DNA from: Sphingomonas sp. LY29
Lineage (GTDB): Bacteria > Pseudomonadota > Alphaproteobacteria > Sphingomonadales > Sphingomonadaceae
Reading direction: 5' to 3'
Length of the DNA stretch: 64,000 nt
NCBI RefSeq assembly: GCF_035593985.1
Contig: NZ_CP141587.1
Location: 558,001 to 622,000 of the forward strand
Part shown: piece after piece, positions 42,861 through 50,789 of the stretch
How positions within the stretch are numbered: the first letter of the stretch is position 1
Layout of the letters: each line of letters begins with the position of its first letter
Made by a program: the position numbers and the translations under genes
Notes under the pieces: generated by a model
The model's input: the letters and a program-made list of their open reading frames with translations, nothing else
Database searches by the model: none
Told to the model about the DNA's origin: nothing

Positions 42861-43520
42861 ATGGTCAATTCCGACCACTGGAGAAGCGTGATGGGACATT
42901 CTTCTTTCGATGCAGTCAATGCAGCCCCTGCCTGGAACGTAGGCCGGAAGCTCGGCGCGAAACGCCCGCTGAAGCCCAAGGAAATTTGGGCCATCCGTTT
43001 CATGCTCGATCAAGCCGGCAAGCTTCGTGATCGAGCCCTCTTTGACCTCGCAATCGATAGCAAATTACGTGGCTGCGACCTTGTGAGGATTAGGATCGGC
43101 GATCTCGTTTCCGGCGGTCGCATTCGCAACCGATCGATGGTCATTCAGCAAAAGACTAAGCGCCCTGTGCAGTTCGAACTTCTCGAGCCAGCTCGGTCAA
43201 GCCTCTTGGCTTGGCTCGAACGCCGCGGTGGAGGGCTGGAGGAGTTTGCCTTTCCCAGCAGGGTGGATCGCCATCATCACCTCAGCACTCGACAATATGG
43301 GAGGCTAGTCGATGAATGGGTCATGGGGATAGGTCTGCGGAAGGAAGATTACGGCACGCACTCGCTGCGGCGTACAAAGGCAGCATTAATCTACAAGCAG
43401 ACCGGTAATCTTCGAGCTGTTCAGATCTTGCTCGGCCACACGAAAATCGAGAGCACCGTCAGGTATCTGGGCGTGGATATCGAGGATGCGCTTGCTCTGT
43501 CAGAGGGCACCGAAGTCTGA
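42861..43520 (+). CDS. Tyrosine recombinase/integrase
   Basis: 219 residues (ATG 42891 is an alternative start). It holds the catalytic domain of a tyrosine recombinase: arginine in LAIDSKLRGCDLVRI, HSLRRTKAA (HxxR box), LGHTKIESTVRYLG with the box histidine and the nucleophilic tyrosine. The N-terminal arm-binding domain is short or absent, like other small integrases of this type. It lies at the left edge of an island-like stretch that ends at tRNA-Gly. Confidence 0.87.
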   Translation: MVNSDHWRSVMGHSSFDAVNAAPAWNVGRKLGAKRPLKPKEIWAIRFMLDQAGKLRDRALFDLAIDSKLRGCDLVRIRIGDLVSGGRIRNRSMVIQQKTKRPVQFELLEPARSSLLAWLERRGGGLEEFAFPSRVDRHHHLSTRQYGRLVDEWVMGIGLRKEDYGTHSLRRTKAALIYKQTGNLRAVQILLGHTKIESTVRYLGVDIEDALALSEGTEV

Positions 43521-43522
43521 CG

Positions 43523-43555
43523 CTGCCCGGCGCCGCTCAGTGCGGCGCCGGGCAG
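43523..43555 (+). terminator. Strong hairpin after the recombinase
   Basis: CTGCCCGGCGCCGC (43523-43536) and GCGGCGCCGGGCAG (43542-43555) form a perfect 14-bp stem with loop TCAGT, three bases after the stop. No T-run. Confidence 0.7.
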
Positions 43556-43690
43556 GTCTGCGATTGGCCGAAACAGGGCGCTTCAAATGCTTCAGCGACA
43601 CCTCGAAGAATGCCGATCGCGCGATCTAAAGAGGGCCGCTAGCAAGCTGGACATCAAGGAACACACCTCCCATGCCCCCCTGCAAGTGCA

Positions 43691-44140
43691 TTACTTTGGT
43701 TTATTCCCTTTTGACGTCTTACGAGTCTTGGTGCCTAGGCCAATCGACTTAGCCAGGTCCCGTCGCCGCTCAGCATAAGAGGGAGCAGTCATGGGATAGT
43801 CTTTCGGGAGATTCCACTTAGTGCGATATTCTTCCGGCGTCATGCCATAATTAGTCATGAGATAGCGCCGCAGCATCTTCATCTTTTTTCCGTCTTCCAG
43901 ACAGACCAAGTAGTCCGGCTTGACCGACTGGCGGATCGAGACCGCTGGCTCCTTGCGCTCCTCTATCGTAGTCTTGTTCGAAGAGAGGCCTGCCAGCGCA
44001 GAATGCACATTCGAAATTAGCGTGGCGACGTCTGAAATCGCCACACTGTTGTTATTAACGTGCGCCGCAACGATATCCGCAGTCAAATCGATCAAATTAT
44101 TGGGGGCTTCGTCGATATCCATGAGAAATTTCCCGAGCAT
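43691..44140 (-). CDS. mucR: MucR/Ros-family regulator with degenerate zinc site
   Basis: 149 residues (ATG 44122 is an alternative start). The C-terminal MucR domain is clear: DYLVCLEDGKKMKMLRRYLM, TNYGMTPEEYRTKWNLPKDY, PMTAPSYAERRRDLAKSIGL. The usual CLEDGKK...RHL..HY has both zinc histidines replaced (RRYL and TNY), so metal binding is doubtful. MucR proteins control exopolysaccharide, motility and pili. It lies next to, and in the same orientation as, the pilus operon that ends at 44329. Confidence 0.85.
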   Translation of the reverse strand: MLGKFLMDIDEAPNNLIDLTADIVAAHVNNNSVAISDVATLISNVHSALAGLSSNKTTIEERKEPAVSIRQSVKPDYLVCLEDGKKMKMLRRYLMTNYGMTPEEYRTKWNLPKDYPMTAPSYAERRRDLAKSIGLGTKTRKTSKGNKPK

Positions 44141-44328
44141 TATTAATGTAGATTAGTCTTCTGATCAATCTACTTTTTAAACTACTTCAAGCCCTCTCGA
44201 AATACAAATGTTTGCAGGTTTGATGAGCCGTACTCCAATTAGGAACGTTGCTTCGGCACCTCTCCTTGCGCTTGCCAGTTTGCGTAGCCTTGGATTTTCA
44301 ACGTCCACTGCAGACTTCGCCCGACAAG

Positions 44329-45015
44329 CTAGAATTTGAGTGTCGACCATCCGCTCATTGATTTAACTCGGAATTCTCCAGTACCGGTCGGAGGAATAGG
44401 CTGAGACCAGATGGCGCCCGCATAAATCCGTCGACCGGGGATAGACGAGCAGACTTTTGTCGGCAGGCAAAGCTTTCCTTCGACCAGCTCGACGCTCGAA
44501 GCTCCGTCGTTTCTAATAGTCAGGGTGGAGCCTGTCCGCTCTTTCTTGAGATCTACCGCAGAGGATACCGGTCGCGATATGACCAGCAGATCGTAACCCA
44601 CCAGCATCTTAATACCGCTTTGCGTAGCCTCAATCTCTCCAGTCACCGGTTTCACGGTCACTCGATAGATTTTCTCGTGGTCGGATGAGGCCCCTACCCT
44701 TGCAATCCGTAACCTTCGTCTTTGGTTTGGCTCAAGTATCAGGCGAGATGGCGAAACAAGCAGTCCCAGCGTTTCGGGATTTGGCGTCGAGAACGAGCTT
44801 TCTGCCGGGGTGCCAGGTAGCTGGATCTGGCGAGGCGTGACCGTAACATAGGCTCTCTCGCCGCTGTCATTGACCACTTCGAGATCAGCCGCGCTGTTTT
44901 CTGTGTTCAGTTCTACAATCAACTGGCTGACTGATATCTGCGCGGAAGCAGGGCTAGCGAACAGTGTCGCGCTAATCATCATCAAGGACGCCCGCAGGAA
45001 CGCTATTTTACGCAC
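44329..45015 (-). CDS. Pilus assembly chaperone (PapD-like)
   Basis: 228 residues with a signal peptide (ASLMMISATLFASPASAQ). Periplasmic chaperone fold: ELNTENSAADLEVVNDSGER, SPSRLILEPNQRRRLRIARV and KERTGSTLTIRNDGASS. It caps pilus subunits by donor-strand complementation. Its start overlaps the usher stop, and it is the last gene of the chaperone-usher operon. Confidence 0.88.
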   Translation of the reverse strand: MRKIAFLRASLMMISATLFASPASAQISVSQLIVELNTENSAADLEVVNDSGERAYVTVTPRQIQLPGTPAESSFSTPNPETLGLLVSPSRLILEPNQRRRLRIARVGASSDHEKIYRVTVKPVTGEIEATQSGIKMLVGYDLLVISRPVSSAVDLKKERTGSTLTIRNDGASSVELVEGKLCLPTKVCSSIPGRRIYAGAIWSQPIPPTGTGEFRVKSMSGWSTLKF

Positions 45016-47483
45016 TTAAGATCTCCCACAGATATGAAGTCCTTCGCAGGGCTGAGCCCGTTGATATTAATGCGGCAATCTGCGTCGCTACCGACTGCGC
45101 CGCTGCCGCTGCCGAGAACCAGCGTGTCGCCTTCCCTCGTCTCGATCTGGAAGAAGCCGTCCCGGTCAGTGCGGCTGATCCCAAAGCTGCCGCGCACCTC
45201 TCGGTTTGACAACGGGAGCCCACTTAGCTCCAGAGCGCGGCCGAAGAGTACGGCCACTCTTGCGGCCGTCCAATTCAGATCGACGATGTTCCCAGGATAC
45301 AGCGTCACCGTTCGAGGGTCGTAATCTGTCGAGGACATAGCCGAACCGAGGGGGCGCAGTCGGATTTCGTACGAGCGATAAGGCGGGAGAGAAAGCACGG
45401 TGTGCTGTCTCTTCGTCACGATTGCGCGCGGCACCCCGTCGACAAGCACCTCGAATGACCCGCCCCGCTCAGCACCAGACAGCGACACCTTCACGCCGCT
45501 CTCGCTTGCGTCACGCCCGGAAAGTCCCACCCCTTCGGAAGTTACGGCGAAGGATGTAGCGAACGTGATCGCTGCGTCAGTTTGCGGTCTGCCGTCGAGC
45601 GCCTGTACGACATCGGCGCGACCACGAAAGGCCTGCGACGCATAGGTAGCAGTCGCTCGCGCTCGGCTTCCGTCCAAGGACCGCCCAAGCGCCGCGTCGG
45701 CGGAAATAGTCCTTTCGCTCGAGCTATCGCTCCAACCGACTTGGGCCTCTCCGATAAGCGTCGGCGAGCGATCGTTCGACTCTTTTCCCGTCACAATGCC
45801 GCCTGACAGCGATGTCGAAAGCTGTCGCTTTGACGCGTTCAGTCGAAAGCCCAGGAATGTTGCAACCCCGCGGTTCGTTTTCTCCGCGTCCGCGAGAAGG
45901 ACGAAGTTCATTCGGCCGCGCGCGACGACGGGCACCTCGATAGACGCGTTTACCCGGTAATCGGTCTCAGCCCTCGCGCTTCGACGAAAGAGGCCTCCCA
46001 ATCGCAGCGTGGCGTTCCTCCAGTGATATGACAGAATTGAATGACCCTGGGTGTAGCTGCCAATGTCAGCCAGCCCGACTATCGCGTTTTCATTGAAGGA
46101 CCGCCCGGGGGCAGCGGAAGGGAGGATTGAACGTCCATCCGCGCTCCAGATCTTTCGCAAGTCGAAGCTGACCGAAAGCGGCCCGGATCCCACCGAATTG
46201 GCACGAAGGCTGACGCCCATGTCGCGTGAGGTAGAGGCGAGGACCACCAATCTAGACTGAAGCAAACGACTGTGGTGTGACGCCCCTATCTCAACGATCG
46301 CCTTCTCATTCGTTCCCAGCACAACGGTGTCAATGCCAAGGCCGGCAGAGAGGCGCACGGCGGCAGCAGCCTGATAGAATAGCGAGCTACTGTCGAAGCG
46401 CAGAGCCCTTCCAGTCTGCATCGTCCCCAGAAATGCGGACAGCATCGGTCGGCCAATGGGAGCCAACGCCGTTCCTTTCGTGAAGAAACGAGACTCTTCG
46501 CGAACTTGGCCACCTTGCTCATGAATCCGTAGAATTACCTCGTACGACCCCGTCATTAGCCTATTCGTGTCGATATATGAGAGCCCCCCTGGCTGGATCT
46601 GCGAGCTGACCAGACGACCGTCTACAAGCAGATCTACTCGCGAAGGCTGACTCAGAAATAGGTCAAGCGGCGTGCCTAGGATCTCGTCCCTCGACCGCAA
46701 GGTGTCGAGCTGTGTCGTTGCCCCGATGCCGATAATTTGACGGCGGCCGAGCATCTCTGAGCCGGGAGCCCACAGGAGGCCGCCAAGAAACCGCCAATTT
46801 TTGCGGTCTGCCTCAAGGGTCAGGTTGTCGTACTCGACACCGAATGTGTCGGACGCCGACACATCGCCCCTGACCCGGAGAGTACCGAGCGAGGCGATCG
46901 AGCGATTTTGCAGGTGGACAGACGTTCCCTCGAACTGATTTCGGTACAGGCTCCCGCTCCAGGACGATAAAAGTGCTGGTGCACTTGATGTCGCCGAAAG
47001 ATACCCTCCGTCCGTTCTCTCTCTCACCCTCCTGTCTTTGGCTGGGACGATGACGTCGAGGCGAAACCTGTCTTGGTCGAGCACGACAATCGTCCGATCG
47101 TTCGGCACCTCCTCGCAAGCCACGCTCGAGTTTTCTGAACAGGCCAAGTTGGCATTTGAAGACACTGAGCCACTGAGCTGCGCAGCTATCCCCGCCGGGT
47201 TAGCTAGGTCGTCGAGCATTGCGACGACCCGCGACGGATCCGAAAAAGTTACGTGGCCCGGACTCAGCGTGGCCCGGGCTTCGCCGACTTTCCTGCCATC
47301 ATAGTAGACGTCGAGGATGACGGCGCGTTCACTCTCGAGATCGGCAAAGTCGACTGGCATGGTCGACGATAGAATCCGGCGGTCCTCGGCAAGAGCCCCA
47401 TCGCAGAGAATGAAGACCGCGCTAACCAAAATTAGGAAAACGCGACAGGCCTGCCACCAGCAATGACGAAGGTGAGCGATCAT
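45003..47483 (-). CDS. Outer-membrane usher
   Basis: 826 residues with a signal peptide (ACRVFLILVSAVFILCDGALA). The usher barrel and plug are recognised from DLFLSQPSRVDLLVDGRLVS, GGLSYIDTNRLMTGSYEVIL, NWTAARVAVLFGRALELSGLP and a C-terminal domain (SNREVRGSFGISRTDRDGFF). Length matches FimD/CsuD ushers. It starts 4 bases inside the upstream pilin stop and exports the two pilins. Confidence 0.9.
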   Translation of the reverse strand: MIAHLRHCWWQACRVFLILVSAVFILCDGALAEDRRILSSTMPVDFADLESERAVILDVYYDGRKVGEARATLSPGHVTFSDPSRVVAMLDDLANPAGIAAQLSGSVSSNANLACSENSSVACEEVPNDRTIVVLDQDRFRLDVIVPAKDRRVRERTDGGYLSATSSAPALLSSWSGSLYRNQFEGTSVHLQNRSIASLGTLRVRGDVSASDTFGVEYDNLTLEADRKNWRFLGGLLWAPGSEMLGRRQIIGIGATTQLDTLRSRDEILGTPLDLFLSQPSRVDLLVDGRLVSSQIQPGGLSYIDTNRLMTGSYEVILRIHEQGGQVREESRFFTKGTALAPIGRPMLSAFLGTMQTGRALRFDSSSLFYQAAAAVRLSAGLGIDTVVLGTNEKAIVEIGASHHSRLLQSRLVVLASTSRDMGVSLRANSVGSGPLSVSFDLRKIWSADGRSILPSAAPGRSFNENAIVGLADIGSYTQGHSILSYHWRNATLRLGGLFRRSARAETDYRVNASIEVPVVARGRMNFVLLADAEKTNRGVATFLGFRLNASKRQLSTSLSGGIVTGKESNDRSPTLIGEAQVGWSDSSSERTISADAALGRSLDGSRARATATYASQAFRGRADVVQALDGRPQTDAAITFATSFAVTSEGVGLSGRDASESGVKVSLSGAERGGSFEVLVDGVPRAIVTKRQHTVLSLPPYRSYEIRLRPLGSAMSSTDYDPRTVTLYPGNIVDLNWTAARVAVLFGRALELSGLPLSNREVRGSFGISRTDRDGFFQIETREGDTLVLGSGSGAVGSDADCRININGLSPAKDFISVGDLKCVK

Positions 47484-48031
47484 TCTGCTGAAATCAGGAT
47501 GGAGAGGGTGCCGCTGTAGGCACCTTCTACCGCACGAGAAAGATCCGCGGCCCGAATGACAACCGACAAACTAGCCGACGTCGATGGTCCATTGTTGCAG
47601 AACTGATGTGTCGCCTGACTGGCGTAGCTGGATTGCAGCCTGTTTGCCTGCAGCAAATTGCCGTTATTCCGACTTGCTTCCGGGCTCCACAAAACCTCGT
47701 AGGCGAGTACCTGCATTCCACTCGACAACTGGAAAGCGCCATTTGGGCCAGATCCCGCCGCGGTCACTCCGTAACGGGCGCCTGGCCCGTTGCTGAAAAC
47801 GCAGACACTCTGAGATCGAACGTGATCGATCTGCAGGTTTGCCGGCTGACCAAAGCTCACGTCGGTGAGGCCAGTTATCCGGGCCTTTTGTGCGGCGGCA
47901 GGCTCGGCAGAGAGAGCCGCCAAGAACCCCATGGCAATTGTCGCTGCCAGTCGCCGCCCAGACCGGTTGACCGGGCCTGACTTTGCATCGATCGGCGTGC
48001 CGATCCGCGACATGGTAGGCGACAATTGCAC
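47480..48031 (-). CDS. Spore coat U domain pilin, second subunit
   Basis: 183 residues with signal peptide (ATIAMGFLAALSAEPAAAQ). The SCPU domain shows KARITGLTDVSFGQPANLQI, VCVFSNGPGARYGVTAAGSG, LAYEVLWSPEASRNN and a C-terminal YSGTLSILISAE. It lies 11 bases after the first pilin stop. In Csu-type systems one pilin polymerises and others are minor. Confidence 0.85.
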   Translation of the reverse strand: MQLSPTMSRIGTPIDAKSGPVNRSGRRLAATIAMGFLAALSAEPAAAQKARITGLTDVSFGQPANLQIDHVRSQSVCVFSNGPGARYGVTAAGSGPNGAFQLSSGMQVLAYEVLWSPEASRNNGNLLQANRLQSSYASQATHQFCNNGPSTSASLSVVIRAADLSRAVEGAYSGTLSILISAE

Positions 48032-48042
48032 CTAAGGGTGAC

Positions 48043-48591
48043 TTATTCGGGCGCTACGACAAGTGTTAAAGTGCCATTGTAGGTGACCCCAGAGGTCATG
48101 CCTTGCAGGTCGGGCGATGCCAGCGAAACGATCATGCTGGCCGTGGTCGGCGGACCTGCAGTGCAATCTGAGTTCACCGCGGTCGACACTAATCCGGTCA
48201 ACGGCACGCCGGGAGTGAGACTTGCTCCGCTCGATTGGCCCGAAGTCTGTGACCACCGAACGGCAAATGGCACGGTGGGCAGCGACCCGCTGCTCAAAGT
48301 GAATGCGCTGCTGGCGCCATTTCCAGTCGCGGTGATGCTGTATCGACGCGTGCTCGTATTACTCCAAACGCAAAGGTTCTGGGCGCTCCGAGCTTCACTT
48401 AAGGGGTCAGCACCGGCGAAATTGATATCGGACAGGCCACTGATCCGAACGCGACCGGGAACCGAAGCATTGATGTTGATTGATCCTGTCGAGGTGGCGC
48501 CGAAAGCTCCATCCGTGGAAGCGACGCCTGGCGCCGATACGAGCGCGGCCGCAACTCCCCAGGCGAGCTTGCGACGGTAACTGTGAGTCAT
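48043..48591 (-). CDS. Spore coat U domain pilin, first subunit
   Basis: 182 residues from ATG 48591 (GGGGGATTATCAG upstream); ATG 48606 is rejected as spaced badly. Signal peptide ends near residue 30. SCPU pattern: GRVRISGLSDINFAGADPL, NLCVWSNTSTRRYSITATG and VTYNGTLTLVVAPE. It resembles the second pilin closely in plan. It is the first gene of the operon and probably the major pilin. Confidence 0.85.
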   Translation of the reverse strand: MTHSYRRKLAWGVAAALVSAPGVASTDGAFGATSTGSININASVPGRVRISGLSDINFAGADPLSEARSAQNLCVWSNTSTRRYSITATGNGASSAFTLSSGSLPTVPFAVRWSQTSGQSSGASLTPGVPLTGLVSTAVNSDCTAGPPTTASMIVSLASPDLQGMTSGVTYNGTLTLVVAPE

Positions 48592-48982
48592 CTGATAATC
48601 CCCCACTTACCTCCGAAATGGAGGTTCTGTGAAGAATTGGGTAACGACCACCGTTTAATTTCCGGTTAAACTCCGCTGATCGATCATGAGTTGGCTCCAA
48701 GCTACCGTGGAAGGCAACGAGTTTCCGATTCCTCTAGGATCTTCGCGTCGGCCGATGAATGACCAGGCGAGACAACGGGGCCCGTGAGTGGAGCGGCTAA
48801 GTAGGCCAGATCGAAATCTGCGCGAAGTTTAAGGCGATTGCCCAAATCGTGATCGCGACGACAGGGTCGTGCCCCTCCGGCGCGATCACATGAGAAAGAG
48901 AAGATGATTTAATGGTTGAGTTAAAATGAAGAAATAGCCGGAGGCATTGGCTCGACTCCCCGGTATGAAGAGGAGTTATCCA
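48592..48982. other. Promoter region of the pilus operon, no gene
   Basis: 390 bases between the pilin start and the next rightward start, AT-richer in the middle (48900-48930). The pilus promoter must lie here. An inverted repeat ACCTCC...GGAGGT spans 48613-48627 inside the pilin leader. Confidence 0.5.
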
Positions 48983-49505
48983 ATGGTTTTTCAATGTGAT
49001 TTACGTCCCGCGTTTGTTGATCCGATCCCGCCGGCGAGCGTCCAGATGCGAAGGTTCATGCTCGCAACCTCGTTGCTTGTGGACGGGTTAACCCGGGCGC
49101 TACCAGCCCTATCTCGAGAACACGTTTCTCATGCCGCACGCGAGCTTGCTGATCGGCGGAACGCTCTGCCGTCGCCCGCTCGTACTGCGCGAGTTCGCCG
49201 ATGTTTGTCGCGGGTCGGATCTCGACGGTATTCTGGTGCGCATGCCTGTCACGGGCGACAATCCGAGCTTTGACATTAAGATCGCTGGGTCGGATCGCAT
49301 GTTGTTAATGCACATGCTTTGGCTTCCCCAGCCTTCGGGGCCGCCGTGGCTCATTCCTAGCGTAGAGTCTGGTCCCGCGATCCGCTTGAGCCCGCTCGGT
49401 ATCACTGCGGAGAATACCATGCCGTTCGATTCGATTGAGGACCGCCATCGTGGCCTGAGGTTCGGCTTCGAATTTCTTTCTGTCGCGGCGAAGTGCTGGT
49501 TCTGA
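48983..49505 (+). pseudogene. Unknown gene split by a frameshift
   Basis: ATG 48983 has AGGAG six bases upstream and reads MVFQCDLRPAFVDPIPPASV and on to LLVDGLTR. Near 49090 the coding pattern moves to another frame (GRYQPYLENTFLMPHASLLI, GGTLCRRPLVLREFADVCRG, SDRMLLMHMLWLPQPSG) and runs to the stop at 49503-49505 with GC-rich third positions. A single-base loss would explain it. Product about 175 residues; family unknown. Confidence 0.45.
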
Positions 49506-49765
49506 TGCGCACGAAGAAAGAGGCTGCCCACACACCGAAAACCTACAAAGCTGCGCCAGGATTGGACTATGATCCAGTGACCGGCGCTGATCCCAATCTC
49601 TCGTACGGCGTCGTGAAGGCTATAACCGATTCCAGCGAGCGAATTAGGCTGCAGGACGTGATTGTTCGACGACTCTTTCCCGTCGGCCGGCCTGTCTCCG
49701 GAGACCCTTGGCCGCAGCCCACAGCGTCACTGGTCGCAAGTCAGCCAAGCATCTCCACGACCTGA
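49505..49765 (+). CDS. Doubtful short ORF
   Basis: 86 residues from ATG 49505, overlapping the previous stop (TGATG). Reads MRTKKEAAHTPKTYKAAPGL then a soluble stretch; the last 25 residues run out of frame across the integrase remnant, so the real end is unclear. No family recognised. Confidence 0.25.
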   Translation: MRTKKEAAHTPKTYKAAPGLDYDPVTGADPNLSYGVVKAITDSSERIRLQDVIVRRLFPVGRPVSGDPWPQPTASLVASQPSISTT

Positions 49766-49944
49766 GAGGAACCTTCGCTACCCGCATGATGATCGGGACC
49801 GACCCTTCGGACGTTGAAATCACCGACATCATGGGATGGTCACCCGATGAAGTTTCGCGCATTCGAAAGGTCTATGTTGACCAGCGCGCGACGATCGTGG
49901 CAATTGGCGAGCGCATTGCCCGTGGGTGTAAACCGGGGTTGTAA
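49705..49944 (+). pseudogene. Tyrosine integrase C-terminal remnant
   Basis: Reading from the TTG at 49708: GRKSAKHLHDLRGTFATRMM, then EITDIMGWSPDEVSRIRKVY and ERIARGCKPGL. HDLRGTFATR is the integrase HxLR box and RIRKVYVDQ holds the nucleophilic tyrosine. The catalytic N-terminal half is missing. It ends 47 bases before the tRNA-Gly gene, the usual place for an integrase in a tRNA-borne island. Confidence 0.85.
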
Positions 49945-49990
49945 ACCGGACGAGCGGCTTGTTCAAGAAACCGCAGATTTCGGCGATAAA

Positions 49991-50064
49991 GCGGGTGTAG
50001 CTCAATGGTAGAGCAGAAGCTTCCCAAGCTTACGACGAGGGTTCGATTCCCTTCACCCGCTCCA
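49991..50064 (+). tRNA. tRNA-Gly (anticodon CCC)
   Basis: 74 bases including an encoded CCA. The acceptor arm GCGGGTG pairs with CACCCGC, the D arm is GCTCAATGGTAGAGC, the anticodon loop is TTCCCAA and the T arm GAGGGTTCGATTCCCTTC is standard. The anticodon CCC reads GGG codons. Its 5' side is next to the integrase remnant. Confidence 0.95.
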
Positions 50065-50130
50065 CGTTTCCATCGAATCCGAGCGTCCTGCCTATCCGCT
50101 TTACCGCGACGGCGGTGTGGGGTGGATCCT

Positions 50131-50547
50131 CTAGTTGGGATCTTCATCCAAGGTCGCGACACCCATCAATGGATGCATTACGAACGTCCAGCCGTCGCCG
50201 CCGACGATCATCAGGCGCAGCGATTGGCGGTCGGCCGTGCCGAGCAGCGCCGCCGCTCCTGAAGAAGCAGGCAATGCAATTGTCTTTCCATCCTGACGAA
50301 TGCCGGTCGCCCAGCCAAGACGACCCTCGCGGATTTCGGTGGCAAGTCGCTCAAGCGCCGTCTCAAGTGCGGTTCTGGCGCGCGAACCGCGAACCCACGC
50401 GTGCTCGCCGCGAGCCGATCCATTCGTTTCCACGACGCCGTCGTCAGGATCTGGAGCCGGAGCTTCAGTTGAGGAACGAGTTTTTCCGTTCGGTTGATTA
50501 AGGGGACGAACACCCTCCATACTCATCAAACGGGAAAACTCGTCCAC
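50131..50547 (-). CDS. Conserved hypothetical, copy 2 of the duplicated gene
   Basis: 138 residues from GTG 50547 (GGAGAGACGGCA before it), in line with the ATG start of copy 1. DEFSRLMSMEGVRPL, LETALERLATEIREGRLGW and LLIVGGDGW-type regions match copy 1 nearly throughout, with a different linker. The 5' flank is also shared (CATCGCT..TCCGGAGCG..CCGAA), as is the 3' end (GGGATCTTCATC). It lies 66 bases from tRNA-Gly. Function unknown. Confidence 0.7.
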   Translation of the reverse strand: MDEFSRLMSMEGVRPLNQPNGKTRSSTEAPAPDPDDGVVETNGSARGEHAWVRGSRARTALETALERLATEIREGRLGWATGIRQDGKTIALPASSGAAALLGTADRQSLRLMIVGGDGWTFVMHPLMGVATLDEDPN

Positions 50548-50789
50548 TGCCGTCTCTCCATCGCTATGTCCGGAGCGTCCGAATCGGGTCTCTGGTTCCC
50601 CTTTGTCTTTCGTGCAGTCAATGAGGCGATGACCAACGAGCAGGCTTAACACAGGTATGCGTTGTGCACAGTGCGCGGCCATCGTCTCACGCTCGGCCTG
50701 AGCTGAATTTGGCCAAGGCAGTTCGTCCGCAATTGATTGAACCGTCTACCCCATGATACCGCAAGCACTTCGATTATCGGCGGCTCTGC

